DNA of 64,000 nucleotides, taken from assembly GCA_002379425.1 (NCBI GenBank), contig DFTH01000003.1, positions 364,016 through 428,015 on the forward strand. Direction: 5' to 3'. Under the pieces are notes generated by a model. That model was not told the origin of the DNA and did no database searches. It saw only the letters and a list, made by a program, of their open reading frames with translations. Shown piece after piece: positions 48,326-57,016 of this stretch. Position 1 is the stretch's first letter. Every line of letters begins with the position of its first letter. The DNA comes from Prevotella sp. UBA4217. Lineage in GTDB: Bacteria; Bacteroidota; Bacteroidia; Bacteroidales; Bacteroidaceae. Made by a program: the position numbers and the translations under genes.

Positions 48326-49951
48326 ATGAAGAGACTCCTCGTCCTCTGTTTCTTGACTTTTTTGGTGGCAGTCGTTCCTGCTCAACAATCCCGGAAGGGA
48401 ACTGCGCAGAAAAGGACGACTACCACCAAAACTCATGGTAATGCCCGTCAGCGTAGCGCGCAGAAAGGGAAAACGGCAACTAAGAAGAAGACAACCGGGA
48501 AAAAGACAACGACAAAGAAGCCTACTGTCACTGTAAACAGTCTGAAGAATGAACAGCAACAGGTACGTAGGCGGATCAAGGAACAAGAGCGTCGTCTGAA
48601 AGCCAATGAGGCTGATGTCAAGAAAAGGTTGCAGAACCTGATGGTGATCACCAATGAGATTGCCGATAAGCGTAAAGCCATTGATACCATTCGTAATGAT
48701 ATCACTCGTCTTGATGGTAATATCCAGGTACTGCAAGAACAACTTGTCGTCTTGGGAAAGGAACTTGAAGAGCGGAAACAGCGTTATATGAAGTCTATGC
48801 GGTACATGTACCGGAATAGGAACATCCAAAGCAAGATTATGTTCATATTCAGCGCTAAGAACCTTTCCCAGATTTACCGCCGTCTCCGCTTCGTGAGGGA
48901 ATATGCTGCCTATCAGCAGGCACAAGGTGAGGCTGTCAAGTCAATGCAGGCCCAGGTAGAAGAAGCCTACAAGGAACTGGCATCGAGCAAGAAACAGAAG
49001 AGTGCTCTGCTTATCCGGGGCGAGGAAGAAAAGAAATCACTGGAGAATAAGCAGGTAGAACAGCAGAAAGTCGTGACTTCCTTGAAGAAGGAGCAAAAGA
49101 CTATTCAGGGCATCATCGACCAACAGAAGAAACGGGATACTGAACTGAATGCCCAGATTGATAAGATGATAGCCGAGGAGATAGCGCGTGCAAAGGCTCG
49201 CGCAGAAGCAGAGGCCAAGAGGAAGGCTGCTGCGGAGGCTGCCAAGAAACGAGCAGAAGAACTGGCTCGGAAGAAAGCAGAGGCTGAGGCTGCCGCTCGT
49301 GAAAATGCGCGCCGAATTGCTGAGGCTAAGGCCAGAGAGGAGAAGGCTAAGAGGGAGGCAAGGGCTGCCGCTCGTAAGAGTGCCGCTGAGAAGGCGGCTG
49401 CTGAGCGGAAGGCCCGTGAGGCAGAGAAAGCCCGTAAGGCAGCAGAGCAAAAGGCCGCTGCAGAACGGAAAGCCCGCGATCGCGAGATGGCTGAAGCAAG
49501 GAATTCTGCTTCCTCCGACTATTCCGTCTCTTCGGAAGACCGTCGGCTCAGTGGAAACTTTGAGAGTAACAGAGGACGACTACCCATCCCCGTGACTGGT
49601 AGTTACAAGATCGTGCACCGTTTTGGTACGAATACGGTGACGGATGTCAAAGGACATGTGACACTTGACAAGAAAGGCATTGACATCAAAGGCCAGCCGG
49701 GTGCTTCGGTACGTGCAATCTTTGATGGTGAGGTGACGGCAGTCTTCAATTATCACGGTACAGCCGTGGTCATCATCCGGCATGGTAGTTACCTGTCCGT
49801 ATATTGTGAATTGGCATCAGTGGATGTCAGCCGTGGACAGCAGGTGAGTGCCCGACAGACGATAGGTAGAGTAGGCTCTGACGGACTGATGCAGTTCCAA
49901 CTGAGAAAAGGAAATACCAAACTTAATCCCGAGGTGTGGCTGGGCAGATAG
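48326..49951 (+). CDS. EnvC-like peptidoglycan hydrolase activator with degenerate LytM domain
   Basis: A 541-residue exported protein. A signal peptide is followed by a Lys/Thr-rich stretch (about 25-70), long coiled coils (about 75-265) and an Ala/Lys/Glu-rich helix (about 280-410). A C-terminal M23/LytM domain spans about 425-541. The zinc ligands appear lost: LDKKGIDI has Lys where active enzymes have His, and MQFQLRKGNTKLNP has Gln in the HxH position. As with EnvC, it should activate an amidase rather than cut peptidoglycan itself. The start at 48326 avoids overlap with the upstream gene. Convergent with the ArgE-like gene. Confidence 0.88.
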   Translation: MKRLLVLCFLTFLVAVVPAQQSRKGTAQKRTTTTKTHGNARQRSAQKGKTATKKKTTGKKTTTKKPTVTVNSLKNEQQQVRRRIKEQERRLKANEADVKKRLQNLMVITNEIADKRKAIDTIRNDITRLDGNIQVLQEQLVVLGKELEERKQRYMKSMRYMYRNRNIQSKIMFIFSAKNLSQIYRRLRFVREYAAYQQAQGEAVKSMQAQVEEAYKELASSKKQKSALLIRGEEEKKSLENKQVEQQKVVTSLKKEQKTIQGIIDQQKKRDTELNAQIDKMIAEEIARAKARAEAEAKRKAAAEAAKKRAEELARKKAEAEAAARENARRIAEAKAREEKAKREARAAARKSAAEKAAAERKAREAEKARKAAEQKAAAERKARDREMAEARNSASSDYSVSSEDRRLSGNFESNRGRLPIPVTGSYKIVHRFGTNTVTDVKGHVTLDKKGIDIKGQPGASVRAIFDGEVTAVFNYHGTAVVIIRHGSYLSVYCELASVDVSRGQQVSARQTIGRVGSDGLMQFQLRKGNTKLNPEVWLGR

Positions 49952-49952
49952 T

Positions 49953-51017
49953 CTATAGTTGGAGTCCATCCAGGAGATAGACGTATGTCTCTATAGCCTG
50001 TTCAATCTCAGAGACCTTGATATATTCATCAGCAGAGTGAGAACGGCTTGATTCGCCAGGTCCCAACTTAAAGGAGGGGAATGGCATCAAGGCTTGGTCG
50101 CTGAGAGTGGGGGAGCCAAAAGGTTGCATGCCTCTTTCCATGCATCGCCTGATCAATGGATGCTCTTTGGGGATGAAGGAGGAGTGGAGACGGAACGAAC
50201 GAGCACGTAGTTCACTTTTCTTCATCTTCTTCTTGAGGAAGTCGAACAGATACTCATTCTGATAATATTCGTTCGTGCGTACATCTATAATAAAATGAAG
50301 CGTATCGGGGATGACGTTGTGCTGAGTGCCACTCTCAACGACTGTTACTGTCATCTTCGTGGGACCAAGCAAGTCACTGCTCTTCCGGAATTTGTAGTCA
50401 CGCAGCCAGACAAGGTCATCCAATGCTTCGTAAATCGCATTCACACCTTCGTTTCTGGCAGCATGGCCAGACTTCCCATAGGCATAGCCGTCGATCACCA
50501 TCAGTCCCTTTTCTGCAATAGCAGGCTGTAGCCCAGTGGGTTCTCCGACAATGGCCACGTCGATATTGGGAAGCAAGGGCAATACGCGGCTGAAACCATT
50601 GGGACCTGATATCTCTTCTTCTGCCGAGGCTACCCAGAGGATGTTGTAGTGCCTTGGGCGCTGAAGCATGATACGGTAGGCCTGCAAAGTGGCGACAAGA
50701 CCACCACCGCAGTCGTTGGAACCAAGACCGTAGAGCAGTTCGCCTTCCTGTGTCGGCGTGAAGGGGTCGCGTGTCCAGGAAGCCACAGGTCTTACGGTGT
50801 CAATGTGCGCATTCAGCATGACGGTGGGACGGTGATTATCCCAGTCAGGGCAGCCCACCCAGAGATTATTTCCTTCCCGTCCGTGGGGCAGTCCCCATCG
50901 ATTCAGGTATTCAGACAACTTGTCGGCTGCGCGTGTCTCATCCTTGCTCACCGAAGGGATGGCGATGAGTTCTTTTAGCAACGTGGTTGCATCGTTGGTA
51001 TATGCTCTCGTGTTCAT
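49953..51017 (-). CDS. M20-family metallohydrolase, ArgE/acyl-ornithine deacylase-like
   Basis: A 354-residue zinc amidohydrolase. It shows NAHIDTVRP, GLGSNDCGGGL, ASAEEEISGPNG (catalytic EE), GEPTGLQPAIAEKG, GKSGHAARNEG and GPGESSRSHSADEY. This set is typical of N-acetyl- or N-succinyl-ornithine/citrulline deacylases; Bacteroidetes use succinylated intermediates in arginine synthesis, so that substrate is likely but unproven. The -7 box ends four bases before the ATG, so the transcript is predicted to be leaderless. Confidence 0.88.
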   Translation of the reverse strand: MNTRAYTNDATTLLKELIAIPSVSKDETRAADKLSEYLNRWGLPHGREGNNLWVGCPDWDNHRPTVMLNAHIDTVRPVASWTRDPFTPTQEGELLYGLGSNDCGGGLVATLQAYRIMLQRPRHYNILWVASAEEEISGPNGFSRVLPLLPNIDVAIVGEPTGLQPAIAEKGLMVIDGYAYGKSGHAARNEGVNAIYEALDDLVWLRDYKFRKSSDLLGPTKMTVTVVESGTQHNVIPDTLHFIIDVRTNEYYQNEYLFDFLKKKMKKSELRARSFRLHSSFIPKEHPLIRRCMERGMQPFGSPTLSDQALMPFPSFKLGPGESSRSHSADEYIKVSEIEQAIETYVYLLDGLQL

Positions 51018-51021
51018 GCCG

Positions 51022-51053
51022 CAAAGTTAGTGGAATTATGCAGAAAAACCAAA
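51022..51053 (-). promoter_or_regulatory. Promoter for the ArgE-like gene, abutting the start codon
   Basis: TAACTTTG (51022-51029, minus strand) with TTTG (51050-51053) 20 bases upstream. The ATG (51017) lies where transcription should start. Confidence 0.72.
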
Positions 51054-51067
51054 TAAAAATCAGTTTT

Positions 51068-52027
51068 TCAGTTCTTCTCAGAAACTTTCATGCGTGATAC
51101 AACCACGGAGAGTCCCATTGACAGCACGAGCACACCGAAGATAAAGGCAAGCGAGAGTGGGGTAGGTACTTCTATATGGGCAAATACCTCAAGCAGCATC
51201 TTGATGCCTACGAAACTGAGGATGATGCCAAGACCGTATTTCAGATAGGTAAAGTACTTGGCTACGGCTGCCAGGGCAAAGTAGAGGGCGCGCAGTCCCA
51301 GGATGGCAAAGATATTCGAGGTGAGTACAATGAACGGGTCGCGGCTGACGGAGAACACGGCAGGTATGCTATCCACGGCGAACGCTACGTCGGTGGTCTC
51401 TATCACCAGCAGGGCAATAAAAAGTGGTGTTGCCAGGCACTTACCGTTCTCTATGATGAAGAACTTGTCTTCTTGCATCTGATCCGTCACGGGGAAGAAT
51501 TTCTTGAAAAGCCTCACAAAGATGTTTTTCGAGGGATCGACTTGCTCGTCGTCATGATGGCCGAACATCTTAATACCTGTATAGATCAGGAAGAGTCCAA
51601 AGATTGCCAATACCCACTCGAACCTTGCTATCACGGCCGTTCCGGCAAAGATAAAGATGCTCCTGAGTACCAGTGCACCGAATATACCCCAGAAGAGTAC
51701 CTCGTGCTGGTATTTCCGTTGGATGCCGAAGAAAGAGAAAAGCATCAGGAAGACAAATAGGTTATCCATCGACAGCGACTTCTCTATCAGATAGCCTGCG
51801 AGAAACTCCATGGCTTTCTCATGGGCATCACCTGGATAGAAGAGGTAGATGCCACCACAGAAGATGAGCGAGACGCCAATCCATACGGCAGTCATCTTCA
51901 CGGCTTCCGACACGCTTACCTCATGCTGCCCTTTCTTTCCAAACGACTTCAGGTCGATGAGCAGCATGATGAATACCAGCACATAAAATGCAATCCATGC
52001 CCACAAGGGGATACTTATCATTTCCAT
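51068..52027 (-). CDS. TerC-family integral membrane protein
   Basis: About 319 residues with seven to nine transmembrane helices and the family signatures EKSLSMDNLFVFLMLFSFFG, GTAVIARFEW and VIETTDVAFAVDSIPAVFS, whose intramembrane acidic residues are linked to metal (manganese) export in characterised homologues. Starts at 52027 or 52021 are both possible; the longer frame to 52063 would overlap the kinase. It follows the histidine kinase gene by five bases and may be co-transcribed with the two-component pair. Confidence 0.93.
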   Translation of the reverse strand: MEMISIPLWAWIAFYVLVFIMLLIDLKSFGKKGQHEVSVSEAVKMTAVWIGVSLIFCGGIYLFYPGDAHEKAMEFLAGYLIEKSLSMDNLFVFLMLFSFFGIQRKYQHEVLFWGIFGALVLRSIFIFAGTAVIARFEWVLAIFGLFLIYTGIKMFGHHDDEQVDPSKNIFVRLFKKFFPVTDQMQEDKFFIIENGKCLATPLFIALLVIETTDVAFAVDSIPAVFSVSRDPFIVLTSNIFAILGLRALYFALAAVAKYFTYLKYGLGIILSFVGIKMLLEVFAHIEVPTPLSLAFIFGVLVLSMGLSVVVSRMKVSEKN

Positions 52028-52032
52028 TTCTT

Positions 52033-52956
52033 CTATTTCTTTTTGAGTCCGAAGTTGAAGCATAGTCCACCTCCGGCGTTGTTTCTTACAAATATTGTGC
52101 CACCATGCAGTAGTACGGCATTTTTTACGATGGCCAGTCCAAGACCTGTACCGCCCATCTGACGGGAACGGCCCTTGTCGATACGGTAGAACCGTTCAAA
52201 GAGTCGTGGCAGATGTTCCTCAGCGACCCCAATGCCGTTGTCGGAGAAAGTGAACATCCAGCGGTCTGCCAGTTCGATGGCAGAGAGGGTGATGACAGTG
52301 CGCTCTCCAGCATAGTTGATGGCGTTGTCTGTCAGATTACGGAAGATGCCATATAACAGTGAGGCATTGCCAAGAATCGTGATGCCATCAGGCAGACGGT
52401 TGTCGAAGGTCATCCCTTTAGCCGCTAAGCGAAGGTAGGTTTCATCAATAAGGTCTTTGACGATCTGGGATATATCTGTTGGCTCCCTGTCAAGTGCCTG
52501 TGCCGAATAGTCCATCCTGTTCAGTGTGGAGAGGTCTTGTAAGAGGGCTGTCAGTTGTTCTGCTTGTGTATGGCTGCGCTTGATAAATTGTTGTCGCGTC
52601 TTTTCCTCCATGTCTGGGTTGTCAAGTATGGTCTCCATATAGCCGAGAATACTTGCCACGGGCGTTTTCAGTTCATGTGAGATGTTTTGTGTCAGTTCCC
52701 TGCGCATGATTGTCTGACGCTCGGTCTGTTCTTTTTGGATACGTTGGTCCATCTGTCTGGCGTAATGGTATAGCAGGATAGCCAGTCCACAGAGCACGGC
52801 AATGGTGAAGAAGAGAAGATGCCAGTCGCTTACCTCATTAAACGGCGCAAGCCATTTCCTGTCATAGTCTTCGAATAAGATGAAGATGATAGAGTAGATG
52901 AGGAAGATTCCCATCACGCTCAGCCACATTTTCCGTCCCTCAGAAAGTTTCTTCAT
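52033..52956 (-). CDS. Sensor histidine kinase (PhoR-like)
   Basis: A 307-residue membrane kinase with two transmembrane helices (about 10-28 and 45-63), a HisKA domain with the phospho-acceptor in ISHELKTPVAS, and an HATPase domain with NLTDNAINYA, DNGIGV and GGTGLGLAIVK. The periplasmic loop is very short (about 15 residues), so it may sense through a partner. It overlaps the response regulator gene by four bases. Neighbouring Na/Pi symporter and PhoB-like regulator suggest phosphate, though this is inference. Confidence 0.94.
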   Translation of the reverse strand: MKKLSEGRKMWLSVMGIFLIYSIIFILFEDYDRKWLAPFNEVSDWHLLFFTIAVLCGLAILLYHYARQMDQRIQKEQTERQTIMRRELTQNISHELKTPVASILGYMETILDNPDMEEKTRQQFIKRSHTQAEQLTALLQDLSTLNRMDYSAQALDREPTDISQIVKDLIDETYLRLAAKGMTFDNRLPDGITILGNASLLYGIFRNLTDNAINYAGERTVITLSAIELADRWMFTFSDNGIGVAEEHLPRLFERFYRIDKGRSRQMGGTGLGLAIVKNAVLLHGGTIFVRNNAGGGLCFNFGLKKK

Positions 52957-53630
52957 ACGTTTTCCTCGAAATAGTAGCCGAACCCCTGGCGAGTGGCGAT
53001 ATTGGCAGCATAGCGCCCGATCTTTTTTCTCAGGCGCGTGATATTCACGTCAACGGTACGGTCGGTGACGACGACACCCTTCCAGATGCGGTTCATCAGT
53101 TGCTCTCTGGAGAAAACCTGTCCCCGTTCTGTGAGGAGTAGTTTGAGTAGGTCGAATTCCGTCTTGGTGATATCTATTTGTTCACCATCTATCCGAATTG
53201 TCTTGGAATCACAGTTCATGACAAGACCTTCATGGCTGACAATGGTCTGGGACTTGTCGTCGGCTGTACGGCGTAGAACGGCTTTGACCCTGGCCGTCAC
53301 TTCTCTGATGGAGAATGGCTTGGCAATATAGTCGTCGGCGCCAATGTTCAGTCCCTCAACGGTATCGTCGATGGTGTCCTTGGCCGTCACGAAGATGATG
53401 GGTATATGGGCGGTGTGCTCCTGGCTCTTTAGCATGTGTGCCAGTTCAAACCCCGACAAGCCTGGCATCATGACGTCGAGCAGGATAAGGTCGTAATCTC
53501 CCTGGTTAAGAAGTCTTATGGCCTCCTCCCCCGACATGGCAGTGTCGGTTTCGAATGAGGCGGAAAGGTTGAACTGGAGGATCTCACAGAGGTCCTCTTC
53601 GTCATCAACGATAAGAATCTTCTTTTTCAC
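52953..53630 (-). CDS. OmpR/PhoB-family response regulator
   Basis: A 225-residue regulator. The receiver domain has ILIVDDEEDL, phospho-acceptor Asp in ILLDVMMPG, and KPFS. The winged-helix DNA-binding domain has EFDLLKLLLTERGQVFSREQLM, VDVNITRLRKKIG and GFGYYF. Translation appears to start at GTG 53630 (VKKKILIVDD); the longer ATG version from 53666 would include the promoter. The -7 box at 53636-53643 places transcription start within two or so bases of that GTG, so the message is nearly leaderless. Confidence 0.94.
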   Translation of the reverse strand: MKKKILIVDDEEDLCEILQFNLSASFETDTAMSGEEAIRLLNQGDYDLILLDVMMPGLSGFELAHMLKSQEHTAHIPIIFVTAKDTIDDTVEGLNIGADDYIAKPFSIREVTARVKAVLRRTADDKSQTIVSHEGLVMNCDSKTIRIDGEQIDITKTEFDLLKLLLTERGQVFSREQLMNRIWKGVVVTDRTVDVNITRLRKKIGRYAANIATRQGFGYYFEENV

Positions 53631-53635
53631 GGCTG

Positions 53636-53643
53636 CAAAGTTA
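53636..53643 (-). promoter_or_regulatory. -7 box for the two-component system
   Basis: TAACTTTG on the minus strand, five bases before the GTG start codon. Confidence 0.62.
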
Positions 53644-53680
53644 CGATTTTTTTCCCTAAATGCCAATGGAAAACTGACAA

Positions 53681-55345
53681 TTAACTCAGTCTCGCCTCTA
53701 CTACATTGATGACATAATCGCCCAGTTTCTCACATTCCTGTATCATATCCATGTAAGCGGTGCCAATGGCGTAGGAGTACGCATGCTGGTTGACCTGTTC
53801 GATATTCTCTGCCTTTAAGCGATCCCGGAGGCTGTTGATGTTGCTCTCAATCTCCTTGGATGGAGCGATACTAAGTTCCTCTCGCCGGCCCTTTAGCATG
53901 GCAATCATTTGTGTCAGCGCCTCATCAGTCAACTGCATGATACCATGTATGTTGGTATATTGGCTCTGGGTGAAATCCTCTTCATCCTGTTGCTTTCGTT
54001 TAAGTGATCGGGCCATGTGGTAACAGGCATCACCTATGCTCTCCAGTTCACTGACTTCACGGAGCAGGGCACGGATCTTAGCCTTCGTCTCATCCGACAG
54101 ATGGGCATCACTTACCAGACCAAGATAGTTGGCAATCTCTAATTCCATATTGTCGGAGATGCTCTCATATTTCTCGATGCGTTCAAAGAGTTGTCTGAAG
54201 GCATCCTCATTCTTCTCTTCCAGCAGGTCTCTGGTCATATTGAACATCCTTTTCATGCGTTCAGCAAAATGAACGGTCTCTTTTTGGGCCTGTAGGACAG
54301 AAATCTCAGGTGTCTTCATGAGTCCGCCCTGGATATACTGAAGACGGAATTCCTCTTCCTGTGGCAGTTCCTTGGACGGGATCAGCCAACAGCACACCTT
54401 TTCTATAAAGGGTATAAAGCCAAGTAGAATAGCCGTGTTGGATACATTAAAGCAAGTATGGAACATAGCCAGTACAATTGGCAGTTTCTCTGCCTGGCCA
54501 CCCATCGTCGGGTCGTAGCCAACCATTCGGCAGACTATGTCCACGAAGGGATAGAAGATTGCCATGACCCAGATAATGCCAAATACGTTAAACACCAGAT
54601 GGGCCATTGCAGCCCGACGTGCTTGCGTGTTGGCACCCAAAGCAGCCAGATTGGCCGTCATTGTAGTACCAATATTCTCACCGAGTACCAACGCGATACC
54701 GAGATAGATGGGCAGTACACCCGTGGAACAGAGTAGGATGGTGATGGCCATGACTGCAGCCGATGACTGGACGATGCCTGTAATGACGGTGCCGATGGCC
54801 AGGAAGGCGAGAATCGTCCAGTAACTGCTGGTGTCGAAAGAGGCAAAAAAATCCACTACCTTCTGGTTATGTGCCAGGTCCAGTTCCTTACCTGCCGTAC
54901 TGAGCATGACGAGTGAAAAGAACATAAACGCGATTCCAAAGAGGAAGTCGCCCACATTCTGGTGTTTTTTCCGGTAGATGAGTACGATACCGATAAAGAA
55001 CGCAGGGAAGACGACGTTCGTCAGATCGACGTTATAGCCAAGTGACATGATCCATGCCGTCAGGGTCGTACCGATGTTGGCTCCCATGATGACTGAGATG
55101 GCCTGTGCCAATGTCAGGAGACCGGCATTTACAAACGATACGGTCATCACTGTTGTTGCCGATGATGACTGGACAGCACTGGTTACAAGTACGCCTGTGA
55201 GCATACCTGTCAGACGGTTGGTGGTCATGGCACCAAGGATGTGTCTCAACTGGGGACCCGCCATTTTCTGCAGGGCTTCGCTCATCATCTTCATACCATA
55301 GATGAGCAGCGCCAGTGCGCCAAGTAGTTTGAAAACAATCAACAT
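53681..55345 (-). CDS. Na/Pi cotransporter family protein with PhoU-like domain
   Basis: A 554-residue membrane protein. The N-terminal 320 residues hold two Na/Pi cotransporter repeats (GVLVTSAVQSSSATTVM and GTVITGIVQSSAAVMAIT, the QSSSA/QSSAA motifs). The C-terminal 200 residues are a helical PhoU-like region. It imports phosphate or a related anion with sodium. It is upstream and co-directional with the two-component pair but has its own full-consensus promoter. Confidence 0.93.
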   Translation of the reverse strand: MLIVFKLLGALALLIYGMKMMSEALQKMAGPQLRHILGAMTTNRLTGMLTGVLVTSAVQSSSATTVMTVSFVNAGLLTLAQAISVIMGANIGTTLTAWIMSLGYNVDLTNVVFPAFFIGIVLIYRKKHQNVGDFLFGIAFMFFSLVMLSTAGKELDLAHNQKVVDFFASFDTSSYWTILAFLAIGTVITGIVQSSAAVMAITILLCSTGVLPIYLGIALVLGENIGTTMTANLAALGANTQARRAAMAHLVFNVFGIIWVMAIFYPFVDIVCRMVGYDPTMGGQAEKLPIVLAMFHTCFNVSNTAILLGFIPFIEKVCCWLIPSKELPQEEEFRLQYIQGGLMKTPEISVLQAQKETVHFAERMKRMFNMTRDLLEEKNEDAFRQLFERIEKYESISDNMELEIANYLGLVSDAHLSDETKAKIRALLREVSELESIGDACYHMARSLKRKQQDEEDFTQSQYTNIHGIMQLTDEALTQMIAMLKGRREELSIAPSKEIESNINSLRDRLKAENIEQVNQHAYSYAIGTAYMDMIQECEKLGDYVINVVEARLS

Positions 55346-55361
55346 AATTCCTTTTTGGTTG

Positions 55362-55393
55362 CAAAGTTAGGGGAGATATGGTAAATCTCCAAA
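55362..55393 (-). promoter_or_regulatory. Promoter for the Na/Pi cotransporter gene
   Basis: TAACTTTG (55362-55369, minus strand) with TTTG (55390-55393) 20 bases upstream. Confidence 0.73.
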
Positions 55394-55492
55394 GATTACG
55401 TGTTACAATCCTGTTACATTAGTTTTCCCATGATTTGTCAGGCGATTAAGGTTTATTAGCAGTTAAAATGGAGATAACATCTGCTTTTTGCC

Positions 55493-55500
55493 TACCTTTG
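55493..55500 (+). promoter_or_regulatory. -7 box for comEC
   Basis: TACCTTTG on the plus strand, 22 bases before the ATG at 55523. Confidence 0.62.
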
Positions 55501-55522
55501 CATCGAGTTAATCAAGAATCGT

Positions 55523-57016
55523 ATGAAAAGCAGTCTCTTCGAATCAGCACCTTTGTTACGGATAGTCATCTATCTGATGAGTGGTATTCTTATTGGCGAG
55601 TTTGCAGGCCGCTTGTTTCCTCTAATGCCTGTTTTTGTCATAGTACTTGCCTTTACCGCCTTGTTATGGAAGTATGAAATGCTCCAGTCGGTAGGCATCT
55701 CTTTGTGTTTCCTGCTCTTAGGCATGCATTTGATAGTGAGCCAAAAGGATGCCTTACAGGTCGTGTGGCCAGACGCTGAAGTTTGCTATGAGGCAGTGGT
55801 GCTGAGCGAACCAGTGGAAAAGCCCAAGACCATGGCAGTGGATGTGCTCATAACGGGCAGCGGACGGAAATTGAAGTGCTATCTGTCGAAGGACCATCGG
55901 AGCAGGATGCTCCGGATCGGTGATGGGCTACGGATTCAGTCACTCATCAGGCCCATTGGTGAATGGCGCATCGGCACCTTTGATTACAAACGGTATATGG
56001 AGACCCATGGCTTTACGGGGAGCACGTTTGTTACCGGACGGAAGTGGCAGCGGGCACAGGTGACATTGGTGAGTATCAATCGACTGGACCGTACAAGGAT
56101 TTTTTTCCTGAAACTCCGTAGTCGGTTGCTTGGTCGCCTTAGGACTCATGATGGTAATGCTGATGCCTATGCCGTCGTGGCAGCGATGGTGCTGGGAGAT
56201 AAAACGACGTTGTCAAAAGATCTCAGGGAGGTCTATTCGGTGACGGGGGCTTCGCATGTCTTGGCTTTAAGTGGTCTGCACCTCGGCATCATCTACATGC
56301 TCCTCTCCTGGCTATTGGCAGGACGTAGATGGCAGTTGCCAGCCATGCTGGCCATCATTCTGAGTGTATGGGCGTTTGTCTTTTTGGTGGGAATGACTAT
56401 AAGTGTGGTTCGTTCGGCGACGATGCTGACGGTCTATTCCTTGCTCTCCTTGGGCCATCGTGACAAGATGTCGCTGAATGTACTTGCTTTCGCGGCCATC
56501 GTGATGCTGATGACGAACCCCCTGTCGCTATTTGATGTGGGCTTCCTGATGTCGTTTGCAGCCGTGGCTTCCATCCTGCTGTTTTCCCCGCTCTTTCAGG
56601 GTTTCCTCCCTCAAGGATATCTGTTGGAACATCCCCTGGTCAGGTGGGTCAGTTCAATGGTGGTAGTATCCCTATCGGCTCAAGTGGGTGTCGCTCCCTT
56701 GATAGCCTATTACTTTGGTCGTCTTTCTACGTTCTTCCTGATCACTAACTTCATTGTTATTCCTGCAGTCACACTCATTCTTTATGGTTCGCTTGTGGTA
56801 CTTCTTGTGCCAAGTCTCGCGTACATATTATTATATAGTGTCTCTTGGCTCAATGTCATCCTCGGCTATATCAGCCGATTGCCTGGGGCCACTATCGAGA
56901 TGCATCCGACACCGTTGCAGACTGTGATGGTATATGTCATCATCGTGGCCTGTTATCTGCTTATAGGAAGAATAGTACCAAAAGTGGGATGGTCACCATC
57001 GAGAAAAGGGTTGTGA
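55523..57016 (+). CDS. comEC: ComEC/Rec2-family DNA uptake channel, without metallo-beta-lactamase domain
   Basis: A 497-residue membrane protein. The N-terminal helices and OB-like DUF4131 domain (about 1-180) are followed by the Competence domain with VTGASHVLALSGLHLGII, GMTISVVRSATML, NPLSLFDVGFLMSFAAV and LSAQVGVAPL. The C-terminal metallo-beta-lactamase nuclease domain found in Bacillus-type ComEC is absent. Function in single-strand DNA uptake is inferred. The last 56 bases overlap the convergent AEC transporter gene. Confidence 0.9.
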   Translation: MKSSLFESAPLLRIVIYLMSGILIGEFAGRLFPLMPVFVIVLAFTALLWKYEMLQSVGISLCFLLLGMHLIVSQKDALQVVWPDAEVCYEAVVLSEPVEKPKTMAVDVLITGSGRKLKCYLSKDHRSRMLRIGDGLRIQSLIRPIGEWRIGTFDYKRYMETHGFTGSTFVTGRKWQRAQVTLVSINRLDRTRIFFLKLRSRLLGRLRTHDGNADAYAVVAAMVLGDKTTLSKDLREVYSVTGASHVLALSGLHLGIIYMLLSWLLAGRRWQLPAMLAIILSVWAFVFLVGMTISVVRSATMLTVYSLLSLGHRDKMSLNVLAFAAIVMLMTNPLSLFDVGFLMSFAAVASILLFSPLFQGFLPQGYLLEHPLVRWVSSMVVVSLSAQVGVAPLIAYYFGRLSTFFLITNFIVIPAVTLILYGSLVVLLVPSLAYILLYSVSWLNVILGYISRLPGATIEMHPTPLQTVMVYVIIVACYLLIGRIVPKVGWSPSRKGL

